Shown: positions 1-9,261 of the stretch, piece by piece
Position numbering within the stretch: the stretch's first letter is position 1
Layout of the letters: the number at the start of each line of letters is the position of its first letter
NCBI RefSeq assembly: GCF_044383835.1
Contig: NZ_JBISEP010000009.1
Coordinates: forward strand, 40,569 to 104,568
DNA from: Paraliobacillus sp044383835
GTDB lineage: Bacteria; Bacillota; Bacilli; Bacillales; Amphibacillaceae
Length of the DNA: 64,000 nt
Direction: 5' to 3'
Position numbers and translations under genes: made by a program
The notes under the pieces: model-generated
The model's input: the letters and a program-made list of their open reading frames with translations, nothing else
What the model was told of the DNA's origin: nothing
The model's database searches: none

Positions 1-938
1 TGAAACCAAGTGAAATAAATAAAGTATTACTTGTTGGTGGTTCTACACGTATACCTGCAGTGCAGGAAGCAATCAAAAAAGAAACAGGTCAAGAACCATC
101 TAAAGGTGTTAATCCAGATGAAGTAGTCTCACTTGGTGCAGCCATTCAAGGTGGCGTATTACAAGGAGATGTGAAAGATGTTGTTCTTCTTGATGTTACA
201 CCATTGTCATTAGGTATTGAAACAATGGGAAGTGTAACAACAAAACTAATTGAGCGTAACACAACGATTCCTACAAGTCATTCACAAGTATTCTCAACAG
301 CTGCAGATAACCAAACAGCAGTTGATATTCATGTACTTCAGGGTGAACGAGAAATGGCGCAAGACAATAAAACACTTGGACGTTTCCAATTGACAGATAT
401 TCCACCAGCACCTCGTGGGGTACCGCAAATTGAAGTATCTTTTGATATTGATGCAAATGGAATAGTGAATGTTCGCGCGAAAGATTTGGGAACGAACAAA
501 GAGCAATCTATTACAATTAAATCTTCTTCTGGTCTTTCTGACGAAGAAGTAGAACAAATGGTAAGAGATGCAGAAGAGAATGCGGAAGCAGATAAGAAGC
601 GTCGTGAAGAAGTGGAACTACGTAATGAAGCAGATCAACTTGTTTTCCAAACAGATAAAACAATCAAAGATTTGGGTGAACAAGTGTCTGATGATGAAAA
701 ACAAAAAGCTGAGTCTGCTAAAGATGAATTAAAACAAGCGCTTGAAGGCGATGATCTAGATGCAATCAAAGAAAAGAAAGATGCCTTGCAAGAACAAGTA
801 CAAGCATTGTCAGTGAAGTTGTATGAACAAGCACAACAACAAGCGCAAGCTGCACAAGGCGAAAATGGTGAAGCAGCTGATGATGTAGTAGATGCCGATT
901 ATGAAGAAGTTAATGATGATGAGGAAGATAAGAAGTAA
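1..938 (+). CDS. dnaK: Chaperone DnaK (Hsp70), C-terminal part
   Basis: This is the 3' part of dnaK; the gene begins before the window. The first readable residues contain the Hsp70 motif VLLVGGSTRIPAVQE, which closes the ATPase domain. The substrate-binding beta domain follows (DVTPLSLGIET, then VLQGERE), then the helical lid, with the acidic tail ending in EEVNDDEEDKK. DnaK is the ATP-driven cytoplasmic chaperone that works with DnaJ and GrpE, and dnaJ lies directly downstream. A rho-independent terminator follows the stop codon, so dnaJ is probably also served by its own promoter. Confidence 0.97.
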   Translation, partial: KPSEINKVLLVGGSTRIPAVQEAIKKETGQEPSKGVNPDEVVSLGAAIQGGVLQGDVKDVVLLDVTPLSLGIETMGSVTTKLIERNTTIPTSHSQVFSTAADNQTAVDIHVLQGEREMAQDNKTLGRFQLTDIPPAPRGVPQIEVSFDIDANGIVNVRAKDLGTNKEQSITIKSSSGLSDEEVEQMVRDAEENAEADKKRREEVELRNEADQLVFQTDKTIKDLGEQVSDDEKQKAESAKDELKQALEGDDLDAIKEKKDALQEQVQALSVKLYEQAQQQAQAAQGENGEAADDVVDADYEEVNDDEEDKK

Positions 939-969
939 GCTAAAAAATGGTTATACACAAACTTGTAGA

Positions 970-1007
970 AAGAGTCAAAGTCAGGTTTCACTTGGCTTTG
1001 ACTTTTC
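970..1007 (+). terminator. Rho-independent terminator after dnaK
   Basis: The arms GTCAAAGTCA (974-983) and TGGCTTTGAC (993-1002) pair with one G-U and are followed by TTTTCC. The hairpin sits between the dnaK stop and the promoter-like sequence of dnaJ, so read-through to dnaJ is probably partial. Confidence 0.7.
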
Positions 1008-1066
1008 CTCTGTTTATTTCCTTCATAAACGATTAATGTCTATCATGCATCTCATGTATAAGCAAT

Positions 1067-1096
1067 TTGCTCAAAACAGAGTTCCAATGTTATGAT
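1067..1096 (+). promoter_or_regulatory. Sigma-A-like promoter before dnaJ
   Basis: TTGCTC (1067-1072) and TATGAT (1091-1096) are separated by 18 bp, about 40 bp before the dnaJ start. No CIRCE-type inverted repeat is seen here; that element would be expected far upstream of this window. Confidence 0.5.
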
Positions 1097-1135
1097 AAAA
1101 TCTATGCAAAGAAGAGTCGGGAGAGTGATCGTGCA

Positions 1136-2257
1136 GTGAGTAAAAGAGACTATTATGATGTACTTGGTGTCTCTAAAGAGGCAGGGAAAGACGAGATAAA
1201 AAAGGCTTACCGAAAACTCGCAAGAAAATATCATCCAGACGTAAATAAAGCAGATGATGCGGCGGATAAATTTAAAGAAGCAAAGGAAGCGTATGAAATT
1301 CTAAGTGACGATCAAAAGCGTACACAATATGATCAGTTTGGCCATGCTGGGCCACAAGGTCAAGGTTTTGGTGGATTTGGAGGCGCAGAAGACTTTGGCG
1401 GATTTGGTGATATTTTTGATATGTTTTTTGGTGGCGGACGTCGTCGAGATCCCAATGCACCAAGACAAGGAGCAGATTTACAATATACAATGGTGTTAAA
1501 CTTTGAGGAAGCCATTTTTGGGAAAGAAACTGATATTGAAATTCCTAAAGATGAATCATGTGAGACATGTAGTGGTTCTGGTGCAAAGCCAGGCACTAAG
1601 CCAAAAACATGTGGTCAATGTAATGGGAGTGGCCAATTAAATGTTGAACAAAATACACCATTTGGCCGTGTTGTGAATAAACGCGTATGTAATCAGTGTA
1701 ATGGAACTGGTAAAATCATACCAGAAAAATGTGCGACTTGTGGTGGAGCAGGTAAGGTGAAAAAACGTAAGAAAATCCATATAAATATCCCTGCTGGAAT
1801 CGATGATGGTCAACAAATTAGAGTTGCTGGTCAAGGAGAACCTGGTGTAAACGGTGGCCCTGCTGGTGATCTATATGTTGTTGTTCAAATAAGAACACAT
1901 GAGTTTTACAAACGTGATGGTGATCATATATTCTGTGAAATGCCGATTACATTTGCTCAAGCCGCACTTGGCGATGAAGTTGAGATCCCTACTGTACATG
2001 GTAAGGTAAAACTAAAAATTCCTGCTGGAACACAAACTGGAAAAACGTTCAGATTAAAAGGAAAAGGTGCACCTAATGTACGTGGCTATGGCCATGGTGA
2101 TCAACATGTTAAAATACGTGTGATCACACCGACGAATTTAACAGATCGTCAAAAAGAGTTATTACGTGAGTTAAATGAGATTAGTGGACACAAACCTACA
2201 GATGAACATGAAGACTCCTTTTTTAATAAAGTGAAACGGGCATTTAAAGGAGAATAA
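1136..2257 (+). CDS. dnaJ: Co-chaperone DnaJ (Hsp40)
   Basis: A 373-residue type I J-protein. The J domain is at the N-terminus (KRDYYDVLGV, then the HPD motif in YHPDVNK), followed by a Gly/Phe-rich linker, four CxxCxGxG-type zinc repeats (CETCSGSG, CGQCNGSG, CNQCNGTG, CATCGGAG) and the C-terminal substrate-binding domain. It stimulates the ATPase of DnaK and delivers unfolded clients. A longer reading frame opens at 1067, but the family N-terminus and the GGGAGAG ribosome binding site about 10 bases upstream place the start at the GTG at 1136. Confidence 0.96.
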   Translation: MSKRDYYDVLGVSKEAGKDEIKKAYRKLARKYHPDVNKADDAADKFKEAKEAYEILSDDQKRTQYDQFGHAGPQGQGFGGFGGAEDFGGFGDIFDMFFGGGRRRDPNAPRQGADLQYTMVLNFEEAIFGKETDIEIPKDESCETCSGSGAKPGTKPKTCGQCNGSGQLNVEQNTPFGRVVNKRVCNQCNGTGKIIPEKCATCGGAGKVKKRKKIHINIPAGIDDGQQIRVAGQGEPGVNGGPAGDLYVVVQIRTHEFYKRDGDHIFCEMPITFAQAALGDEVEIPTVHGKVKLKIPAGTQTGKTFRLKGKGAPNVRGYGHGDQHVKIRVITPTNLTDRQKELLRELNEISGHKPTDEHEDSFFNKVKRAFKGE

Positions 2258-2322
2258 TATCTTAATCAATAAGATAAGTTATCATGAAAATGAAATAAAT
2301 CATTAGAAATGAGTTGATTCAC

Positions 2323-3258
2323 TTGAAATGGTCTGAACTTTGTATTCACACTACTAATGAAGCAATTGAGCCAATCTCGAACATTTTACATGAAGCAGGA
2401 GCAAGTGGAGTTGTAATTGAAGACTCAGAAGAGTTAGACAGAGATCGCTCTACAGACCTTGGTGAAATGTATGAATTAGATCCAATTGACTTTCCAGAAG
2501 AAGGTGTACTTCTTAAAGCTTATTTACCTATGAACAGTTTTTTAGGTGAAACAGTTGAACAGATTAAACAAGCTATCAACAATTTATTGCTATATGATAT
2601 TGATCTTGGGACAAACCAAATAACGTTAAGTGAAGTAAATGAAGAAGAGTGGGCAACAGCTTGGAAAAAGTATTATAAACCAGTTAAAATTTCTGAAAAG
2701 ATTACGATAACTCCTACTTGGGAAACATATACTCCTGTTTCTAGTGACGAATTGATTATTGAGTTAGATCCAGGGATGGCTTTTGGTACAGGAACACACC
2801 CAACTACAGTGTTAAGTATTCAAGCGCTCGAACGTTATATTAAACCAAACGACAGTGTGATCGATGTTGGTACAGGTTCAGGTGTACTTAGTATTGCGTC
2901 GGTTTTACTTGGAGCGAATCAAGTATCTGCTTTTGACCTTGATGAAGTAGCAGTAAATGCTGCTCGCATCAATACGAAGATTAATAAAGTACACAATCAA
3001 ATTCAAGTGAAACAAAATAATTTATTAGATCATATCGACGAAAAACCTGATCTGATTGTCGCCAACATACTTGCGGAAATTATTATGCGTTTTGAAAAGG
3101 ATGCTTTCCGTTTGTTAAAGCCTGAAGGTATTTTTATTACATCGGGTATTATACAAGCGAAAAAGGAGCAAGTGAAGCATGCGTTAGTAGATGCTGGTTT
3201 TCGAATAATTGAGGTCAATCAGATGGAAGATTGGATATGCATTATTGCTCAAAAGTAA
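2323..3258 (+). CDS. prmA: Ribosomal protein L11 methyltransferase
   Basis: A 311-residue SAM-dependent methyltransferase that trimethylates ribosomal protein L11. The N-terminal part (MKWSELCIHTTNEAIEPISN) matches the Bacillus family start. The Rossmann SAM-binding motif is DVGTGSGVLSI, and DLIVANILAEI is the later conserved loop. TTG at 2323 is chosen because it gives the family N-terminus; TTG at 2314 in the same frame is an alternative, and neither has a strong ribosome binding site. It lies between dnaJ and rsmE as in other bacilli and is probably cotranscribed with them. Confidence 0.93.
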   Translation: MKWSELCIHTTNEAIEPISNILHEAGASGVVIEDSEELDRDRSTDLGEMYELDPIDFPEEGVLLKAYLPMNSFLGETVEQIKQAINNLLLYDIDLGTNQITLSEVNEEEWATAWKKYYKPVKISEKITITPTWETYTPVSSDELIIELDPGMAFGTGTHPTTVLSIQALERYIKPNDSVIDVGTGSGVLSIASVLLGANQVSAFDLDEVAVNAARINTKINKVHNQIQVKQNNLLDHIDEKPDLIVANILAEIIMRFEKDAFRLLKPEGIFITSGIIQAKKEQVKHALVDAGFRIIEVNQMEDWICIIAQK

Positions 3259-3280
3259 AAATAGAAAGTTGGTAAACAGC

Positions 3281-4033
3281 TTGCAACATTATTTTGTTCC
3301 TGCAAATCAATGGACAACGAACGAAGTGTTTATTACAGGTGATGATTTTCACCATATTTGTCGAGTAATGCGTATGCAACAAGGTGATCAGATTATTTGT
3401 AATCGACCAGATGGACGATCGGCAACTTGTAAGATATCAAACATAACTGAAAGCCAAGTTGTTACAAGCATTGTGAATTGGATAGAAACTAATGTTGAAA
3501 TGCCTATAAAAGTGGCAATTGCTCAAGCATTTCCGAAAGGTGATAAATTAGATTTAATTTTACAAAAAGGTACCGAGTTAGGCGCAGTTGATTTTTTACT
3601 TTTTCAAGGCGCTCGTTCTATTGTAAAATTAGATACAAAAAAAGCTGATAAAAAATTACTTCGATACCGTAAAATTGTGAAGGAAGCGGCAGAGCAATCG
3701 CACCGCTCATGTTTACCTACTGTAATCATGCTGACGCGTTTTTCCGAATTGTTAGAACAAGCATCTAAGTTTGATCATAAGCTTGTAGCATATGAAGAAA
3801 CAACACGCTCAGAAAAAAGTGATAAACTATATGAAGCTTACAAAAAAATACGTACAGGTGAATCGGTATTTATCTGTATTGGTCCAGAAGGCGGTTTTAC
3901 GGACGAAGAAATAGCTACATTGAAACAAAATGATTTCACATGTATTCGCTTGGGTCCGAGGATACTTAGAACAGAAACAGCTGGATTATATACGTTAGCT
4001 ACCCTCTCGTATCATTTTGAGGAAATGGAGTGA
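3281..4033 (+). CDS. rsmE: 16S rRNA m3U1498 methyltransferase RsmE
   Basis: A 250-residue SPOUT-class RNA methyltransferase that modifies U1498 of 16S rRNA. The N-terminal PUA-like part starts LQHYFVPANQW. The SAM-binding knot carries IGPEGGFTDEE and the closing RLGPRILRTETA, which are the hallmark motifs of RsmE. TTG at 3281 matches the family start (M-Q-x-Y-F); the open frame extends further upstream into the end of prmA. It is 22 bases after prmA and 5 bases before mtaB, so it is cotranscribed. Confidence 0.93.
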   Translation: MQHYFVPANQWTTNEVFITGDDFHHICRVMRMQQGDQIICNRPDGRSATCKISNITESQVVTSIVNWIETNVEMPIKVAIAQAFPKGDKLDLILQKGTELGAVDFLLFQGARSIVKLDTKKADKKLLRYRKIVKEAAEQSHRSCLPTVIMLTRFSELLEQASKFDHKLVAYEETTRSEKSDKLYEAYKKIRTGESVFICIGPEGGFTDEEIATLKQNDFTCIRLGPRILRTETAGLYTLATLSYHFEEME

Positions 4034-4038
4034 TCTAA

Positions 4039-5391
4039 ATGTCTACAGTGGCATTTCATACATTAGGTTGTAAGGTAAACCATTATGAAACAGAAGGAAT
4101 TTGGCAAATTTTTAAACAGCACGGCTATGAACGAGTTGACTTCGATCGTGAATCAGACGTTTATGTAATTAATACATGCACCGTAACAAATACAGGAGAT
4201 AAAAAAAGTCGTCAAGTCATTCGTAGAGCGATTCGTAAAAATCCAGAAGCAGTAATCTGTGTAACGGGTTGTTATGCGCAAACATCACCAGGAGAAATTA
4301 TGGAAATTCCAGGGGTAGACATTGTTGTTGGCACGCAGGATCGTGAAAAAATGATTGAGTTAATTAAAGAACATCAAGAAACACGTTTGCCAATCAATGG
4401 TGTATCTAACATTATGAAAAATCGTGTGTTCGAAGAAATGGATGTTCCGGTATTCTCAGATAGAACTCGTGCTTCGTTAAAAATTCAAGAAGGATGTAAT
4501 AACTTCTGCACATTTTGTATTATTCCTTGGTCACGAGGACTCCTTCGCTCAAGAAAACCTGAAAATGTGTTAAATCAAGCACAACAATTAGTTGATGCGG
4601 GTTATAAGGAAATCGTGTTAACTGGTATTCATACTGCTGGATATGGTGAAGACATGAAGGATTATAACTTTGCTGATTTATTACGTGATCTTGAGCATAA
4701 AGTAGAAGGATTAAAACGTATTCGTATTTCTTCCATAGAAGCTAGTCAGATTACGGATGAAGTGATTCAAGTGTTAGATGAATCAGAAAAAATTGTTCGG
4801 CATTTACATATTCCACTACAATCTGGTTCAGATACAGTATTAGAAAGAATGCGTCGAAAATATTCAACTAGTTATTATAAGGAAAAAGTAGATCGAATGA
4901 AGCAAGCCTTACCTGGACTTGCTATTACATCTGATGTAATTGTAGGTTTTCCTGGAGAAACTGATGAAGAATTTCAGGAAACATATAATTTTATAAGAGA
5001 GATAGGTTATTCTGAGCTTCACGTATTTCCGTTTTCTAAACGTACAGGCACTCCAGCAGCAAGAATGGCTGATCAAGTGAATGATGATATAAAAAATGAA
5101 CGTGTTCACCAACTTATTGAACTTTCTAATCAGCAAGCCAAAGAATATGCTTCGCAATATGAAGGAGAGATATTAGAAGTTATTCCTGAGGAACAAGATC
5201 AATCAGATAATAATAAAACGATGTTAATTGGTTATACAGATAATTATTTAAAAGTAAGGTTTGCAGGTACATCAGATATGATTGGAGAAATTGTTCGTGT
5301 GAAAATAACACAAGCTGGGTATCCACTCAATGATGCTGTATTTGTTCGTGTGATGGATCAACCTGCAAGAAATGAAACAATTACCGTTTAA
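4039..5391 (+). CDS. mtaB: tRNA methylthiotransferase MtaB (ms2t6A37)
   Basis: A 450-residue radical-SAM enzyme that adds a methylthio group to t6A37 of tRNA to make ms2t6A. The N-terminal UPF0004 domain carries Cys residues for one cluster (TLGCKVNHYET, INTCTVT, VTGCYAQ). The radical-SAM CxxxCxxC motif is in EGCNNFCTFCIIPWSRG, and a C-terminal TRAM domain is present. The opening CKVNHYE, rather than the CQMN of MiaB, supports MtaB. It is the last gene of the dnaK-side operon and is followed by a clear terminator. Confidence 0.95.
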   Translation: MSTVAFHTLGCKVNHYETEGIWQIFKQHGYERVDFDRESDVYVINTCTVTNTGDKKSRQVIRRAIRKNPEAVICVTGCYAQTSPGEIMEIPGVDIVVGTQDREKMIELIKEHQETRLPINGVSNIMKNRVFEEMDVPVFSDRTRASLKIQEGCNNFCTFCIIPWSRGLLRSRKPENVLNQAQQLVDAGYKEIVLTGIHTAGYGEDMKDYNFADLLRDLEHKVEGLKRIRISSIEASQITDEVIQVLDESEKIVRHLHIPLQSGSDTVLERMRRKYSTSYYKEKVDRMKQALPGLAITSDVIVGFPGETDEEFQETYNFIREIGYSELHVFPFSKRTGTPAARMADQVNDDIKNERVHQLIELSNQQAKEYASQYEGEILEVIPEEQDQSDNNKTMLIGYTDNYLKVRFAGTSDMIGEIVRVKITQAGYPLNDAVFVRVMDQPARNETITV

Positions 5392-5408
5392 ATATCAAAC
5401 ATTTATTT

Positions 5409-5438
5409 ACCACAGTATTTTTAACTGTGGTATTTTTT
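5409..5438 (+). terminator. Rho-independent terminator after mtaB
   Basis: Perfect 8-bp arms ACCACAGT (5409-5416) and ACTGTGGT (5424-5431) with a 7-base loop, followed by ATTTTTT. Confidence 0.9.
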
Positions 5439-5490
5439 ATGCGCAAAATTAATTTGAGATAAAAATTTTTAGAATTTTTAATTTTAAGTA

Positions 5491-5550
5491 TTGCTAAATT
5501 TTAACTTATATATTATTATTAAATGAACTAATCCGATGAATTAAATCGGA
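5491..5550 (+). promoter_or_regulatory. Promoter and possible operator of the metN operon
   Basis: TTGCTA (5491-5496) and TATTAT (5514-5519) are 17 bp apart. A small inverted repeat, TCCGAT (5532-5537) and ATCGGA (5545-5550), lies just after the predicted transcript start and could be an operator. The leader from 5440 to 5694 has no recognisable S-box: no GCAACC-type core and no attenuator hairpin. Confidence 0.4.
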
Positions 5551-5694
5551 ATTAAAATGAAATTAAATTCTAGTGAAACAAAAAGACTTTCAGATACCTT
5601 AAGCTTTTAGATAAACTAGGCTGTATTAAGCTAATAAAACAAGTATGTGATTGAACGCAAGAGCACAATATCATGTATAGAAAGGGTGAACAGT

Positions 5695-6717
5695 ATGATT
5701 CTTCTAGAACAAATTTGTAAGAAATATCATCGAGAAGGGCAAGAAATAGATGCGCTAAAAGATATTAACATACAAGTTGAACAAGGCGATATCTTTGGGG
5801 TAATTGGTTATAGTGGAGCTGGAAAAAGTACCCTTGTTCGATTGGTGAATTATCTGGAAAAACCAACAAGTGGAAAAGTAGTTGTTGATGGACAGTGTTT
5901 GAACAAATTAAATAAACACCAGTTACGCAACACCAGGAAACAAATCGGTATGATTTTCCAGAACTTTAATTTATTGGAGTCGAAAACAATCTCTCAAAAT
6001 GTTGCCATGCCGCTAATTTTAGAAAAAATGAACAAAAATGAAATGAAAACAAGAGTTAATGAACTTTTACAGTTTGTCGGTTTAGAAGATAAGCAAATGA
6101 GTTATCCAAATGAATTATCAGGTGGTCAGAAGCAACGTGTTGGAATAGCAAGAGCACTTGCTACTAATCCAAGAATCTTATTGTGTGATGAAGCAACATC
6201 TGCTTTAGATCCTCAAACAACACAATCAATTTTAGAATTATTAAAAAAAATAAATAAGGAATATAACATAACGATCATGCTAATTACACACGAGATGCAG
6301 GTTATTCAGCAAATATGTAATAAAGTTGCTGTAATGGAGCAAGGAGAGGTTATTGAGGTTGGATCTGTATTAGATGTATTTGGTTATCCTGAACAGCTAA
6401 CAACGAAAAAATTTGTTCAAACAGTAATTAGCAATAAAATTCCCTCAAGTATCAAAAGAAAATTAAAAGAAAAAAGCGAAAAAAATATATACAAACTTGA
6501 AATGGTTGGTAATCATGCTACAAAATCTATTCTTCATCAATTAATAATTAACTATCAGCTGCACCTCAATGTCATTTATACAAACATGGCAGAAATTCAA
6601 GAAACGACACTTGCAATCTGGTATGTGCAAATCGAGGGAGAAGAGCGAACAAAGCGAGCTGCAATTGATTTTTTAGAGAGACAAAAAGTTCGGATTAAGG
6701 AGGTTACAATAGAATGA
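5695..6717 (+). CDS. metN: Methionine-type ABC importer ATPase MetN
   Basis: A 340-residue ATPase subunit that drives uptake of methionine or a related compound. Walker A is GYSGAGKST, the signature is LSGGQKQR, and Walker B is ILLCDEATSALD. After the ATPase domain, about residues 245-340 form the NIL-type regulatory domain typical of MetN. The ATG at 5695 follows GAAAGGGTG. The stop overlaps the metI start by four bases, so MetN and MetI are translationally coupled. The true substrate is uncertain because the operon carries an extra URO-D-family enzyme. Confidence 0.88.
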   Translation: MILLEQICKKYHREGQEIDALKDINIQVEQGDIFGVIGYSGAGKSTLVRLVNYLEKPTSGKVVVDGQCLNKLNKHQLRNTRKQIGMIFQNFNLLESKTISQNVAMPLILEKMNKNEMKTRVNELLQFVGLEDKQMSYPNELSGGQKQRVGIARALATNPRILLCDEATSALDPQTTQSILELLKKINKEYNITIMLITHEMQVIQQICNKVAVMEQGEVIEVGSVLDVFGYPEQLTTKKFVQTVISNKIPSSIKRKLKEKSEKNIYKLEMVGNHATKSILHQLIINYQLHLNVIYTNMAEIQETTLAIWYVQIEGEERTKRAAIDFLERQKVRIKEVTIE

Positions 6718-7373
6718 TAGAAACAAATGTTACCTTAGAACAATTTTTGCAAGCTATCATTGATACTTTATACATGGTAGGAGTGGCGTTATTAATTGGG
6801 GCGCTTATCGGATTTTTTTTAGGTGTTTTAATCGTTGTCACTCGTCCAGGTGGTGTCATAGGAATGAATTGGATTTATGTATTGTTAAATCCAATTATTA
6901 ACATAGTTCGTTCCGTTCCTTTCATAATCTTGCTAGTTGTAATTATTCCTTTCACACGAATAATAGTAGGTTCATCAATTGGCACTAACGCAGCAATTGT
7001 TCCGTTAATTATTTATATTTCACCGTATATTGCTAGATTAGTAGAGAATTCTTTACTTGAAGTAAGTTCTGGGATTATTGAAGCTGCAGAATCAATGGGA
7101 GCAACGCCTTTTCAGGTGATTTGGTACTTTTTATTACCAGAAGCATTCGGTTCTTTAATTCTCTCATTAACCACTGCAACAATTTCATTGATTGGAGCTA
7201 CAGCAATGGCTGGAACCGTTGGAGGAGGGGGGATTGGAGATTTAGCAATTGTTTATGGCTATCAGCGCTTCGATACATTCGCTATGGTTGCTACAGTTGT
7301 GATACTAATTATTTTTGTGCAGGTAATTCAGTCTTCGGGTAACAAATTAGCACGTTATATTAGAAGAAATTAA
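6714..7373 (+). CDS. metI: Methionine-type ABC importer permease MetI
   Basis: A 219-residue inner-membrane permease with about five hydrophobic helices and the EAA loop EAAESMGATPFQVIWYFLLPEA that docks on MetN. The end (GGGGIGDLAIVYGYQRF) is typical of MetI. It has AAGGAGG upstream and an ATGA overlap with metN. It pairs with the lipoprotein encoded at 8434, although a separate enzyme gene lies between the two. Confidence 0.9.
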   Translation: MIETNVTLEQFLQAIIDTLYMVGVALLIGALIGFFLGVLIVVTRPGGVIGMNWIYVLLNPIINIVRSVPFIILLVVIIPFTRIIVGSSIGTNAAIVPLIIYISPYIARLVENSLLEVSSGIIEAAESMGATPFQVIWYFLLPEAFGSLILSLTTATISLIGATAMAGTVGGGGIGDLAIVYGYQRFDTFAMVATVVILIIFVQVIQSSGNKLARYIRRN

Positions 7374-7389
7374 TTTAGGAGGCTAAAAT

Positions 7390-8406
7390 ATGGTTGAGTG
7401 GAATAAGAAAAGCCGGTTTGAGGCACATTTAAATGGAAAACATGCAGATCGACCGATTGTTAGTGCTTGGTATCACTTCCTAGATAAAGAACAAACTGCT
7501 TTAGATTTAGCTGAGGCAACAATCGAGTTTGCCAATAAATTTAATTGGGATTGGATAAAAATTAATCCTCGAGCAACTTATCTAGCGGAGGCATTCGGTA
7601 ATCAATACGATTTAAACGATTATCAATGGGTTTTTCCTAAACAAACTAACGCAGTTGTAAAAGAGAGTAAGGATGTATGGAACATTAATGAGATTGATGT
7701 GGAGCAATCAGTTCCGTTACAAGAACAACTTGAAACAGTTAGCATAATACGAAAAGCATTACCTGAAACACCAATTGTGCAGACCCTTTTCTCTCCCTTA
7801 ACCATCTTGTTGTTTCTTACTGGTAATTCTCCTTATGTTGATCAATCGGTATATGGTAGTGAGAACCCATTATTAATTAAAGATTTATTTAGAAAAGAAC
7901 GGTCAGGTGTTCATAAGGCGTTACATGCAATTTCGCTAACAATGGCAAGCTATGTGAAAGAGTTGGAAACTGTAGGTGCTGATGGTATATTTTACGCCGT
8001 GACAGGTACTGCACATCCAGCATTATTTGACGAAGCAGCTTTTAATGAGTTTTCTAGGCCGTACGATTTAATTGTATTAAATGCAATGAGTAAAGGTAAA
8101 CGGATTTTGCATACGTGTGGTGCACAAGCACATCCAAAACGATTTGATAATTATCCAATTGAAGGTATTAGCTGGGACGCAAATGCTGAAGGGAATCCAG
8201 GACTAAATATTTCTTTGAATAAAACAAAAGTAGCTGGTATAGATCATCACACGTTCGCTGAAGCATCAGTTACATCAATTCGTGAACAGATAGAATACGC
8301 ATTAGAAACAATGAAAAACCAACCATTTTTATTAGTTCCAAACTGTTGCGTGTCATTTGATGTAACAGATGCAGCGCTTCGAGAATTAAGAGAGAACATT
8401 AAATAA
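7390..8406 (+). CDS. URO-D superfamily protein in the importer operon
   Basis: A 338-residue protein of the uroporphyrinogen decarboxylase/MtaA superfamily. It lies 16 bases after metI with its own AGGAGG and 27 bases before the lipoprotein gene. H241 and C243 (LHTCGAQ) and a late Cys pair C319-C320 (VPNCCVS) resemble the HxC...C zinc motif of MtaA/CmuA-type methyltransferases. The motif at the N-terminus differs from HemE. A zinc-dependent methyl transfer acting on the imported substrate is an inference from motif and context; a decarboxylase role is less likely. Confidence 0.7.
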   Translation: MVEWNKKSRFEAHLNGKHADRPIVSAWYHFLDKEQTALDLAEATIEFANKFNWDWIKINPRATYLAEAFGNQYDLNDYQWVFPKQTNAVVKESKDVWNINEIDVEQSVPLQEQLETVSIIRKALPETPIVQTLFSPLTILLFLTGNSPYVDQSVYGSENPLLIKDLFRKERSGVHKALHAISLTMASYVKELETVGADGIFYAVTGTAHPALFDEAAFNEFSRPYDLIVLNAMSKGKRILHTCGAQAHPKRFDNYPIEGISWDANAEGNPGLNISLNKTKVAGIDHHTFAEASVTSIREQIEYALETMKNQPFLLVPNCCVSFDVTDAALRELRENIK

Positions 8407-8433
8407 ATACATGTGAAAAGGGTGATAATGCAA

Positions 8434-9261
8434 ATGAAGAAATTACTATTATTTATTGCTTTAGGAGTATTGTTTTTATTTACAGCTTGTGGAGATGATG
8501 AAGCTACAGGTGAGGAGAAAAAAGATTTGGTGGTTGGTTTTGGTGTGGGGACATATGAAGAACAATTTCGTGCAAGTATCTTGCCCATTTTAGAAGAACA
8601 AGGGTATGATGTGACGGTCGAAGTATTCTCACAAAACATGCAACTTAATCCAGCGATGAAAGAAGGGTCAATTGATGCAAGTGTATTTCAAAGCACAGCG
8701 TATATGGAAGGAATTAATGACGAATTAGGGATGGAAATGTCACCTATTGCGTATGTTCCGGGTGCTCCTCAAAGTTTACATTCTGTTAAATATGATTCGA
8801 TGGATGAAGTTGAAGATAATATTACAGTTGCACTACCGAATGATCCTGTCAATCAAGAACGAGCAGTGCGCATATTGGAAGACTTAGGATGGGTTAAAGT
8901 TAAAGAAGGTGCTGGGACTACTGACTTTAATTTAAATAGTGTGGAGTTAGATAAATATGAAATAGAATTTAAAGTGTTAGATCCAGCACAAATTTTAGTA
9001 TCTTTAGAAGATGTTGATTTTGGTGTTGTGAATGGAAATTACATTGCCGATGCTGGTATGAAAATTACCGATGCATTAAAAATAGAGGATACACCATTAG
9101 AGCACCGGATTATTGTTACCACCTTAGCAGAAGATAAAGATACAGAGTGGGCGGCAGATTTAACCGCTGCATATGAGTCAGTGGAATTTGAAGAATATAT
9201 TTTATCACAAGAAAAATATGATGGCTTTATATTACCGGAAGCATGGGAAGATAATAATTAA
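8434..9261 (+). CDS. metQ: Methionine-type ABC importer lipoprotein MetQ (NlpA family)
   Basis: A 275-residue substrate-binding lipoprotein. The signal peptide MKKLLLFIALGVLFLFTAC ends in a lipobox, with Cys19 as the lipidated residue. The mature part has the NlpA two-lobe pattern (LVVGFGVGTYEEQF, VFQSTAYMEG, VALPNDPVNQERA, FGVVNGNYIADAG). GTG 8413 and ATG 8428 are in-frame alternatives; ATG 8434 gives a standard signal peptide with AAAAGGGTG upstream. It delivers ligand to MetI-MetN and closes the operon. Confidence 0.88.
   Translation: MKKLLLFIALGVLFLFTACGDDEATGEEKKDLVVGFGVGTYEEQFRASILPILEEQGYDVTVEVFSQNMQLNPAMKEGSIDASVFQSTAYMEGINDELGMEMSPIAYVPGAPQSLHSVKYDSMDEVEDNITVALPNDPVNQERAVRILEDLGWVKVKEGAGTTDFNLNSVELDKYEIEFKVLDPAQILVSLEDVDFGVVNGNYIADAGMKITDALKIEDTPLEHRIIVTTLAEDKDTEWAADLTAAYESVEFEEYILSQEKYDGFILPEAWEDNN

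Noticed and set aside
5440..5694. S-box (SAM) riboswitch upstream of metN
   Set aside because: No conserved S-box core and no terminator/antiterminator pair are seen; the leader is simply AT-rich.
8247..8639. Long minus-strand reading frame across the lipoprotein gene start, and similar frames opposite other genes
   Set aside because: These frames lie opposite well-supported coding genes, lack ribosome binding sites and show no family motifs.
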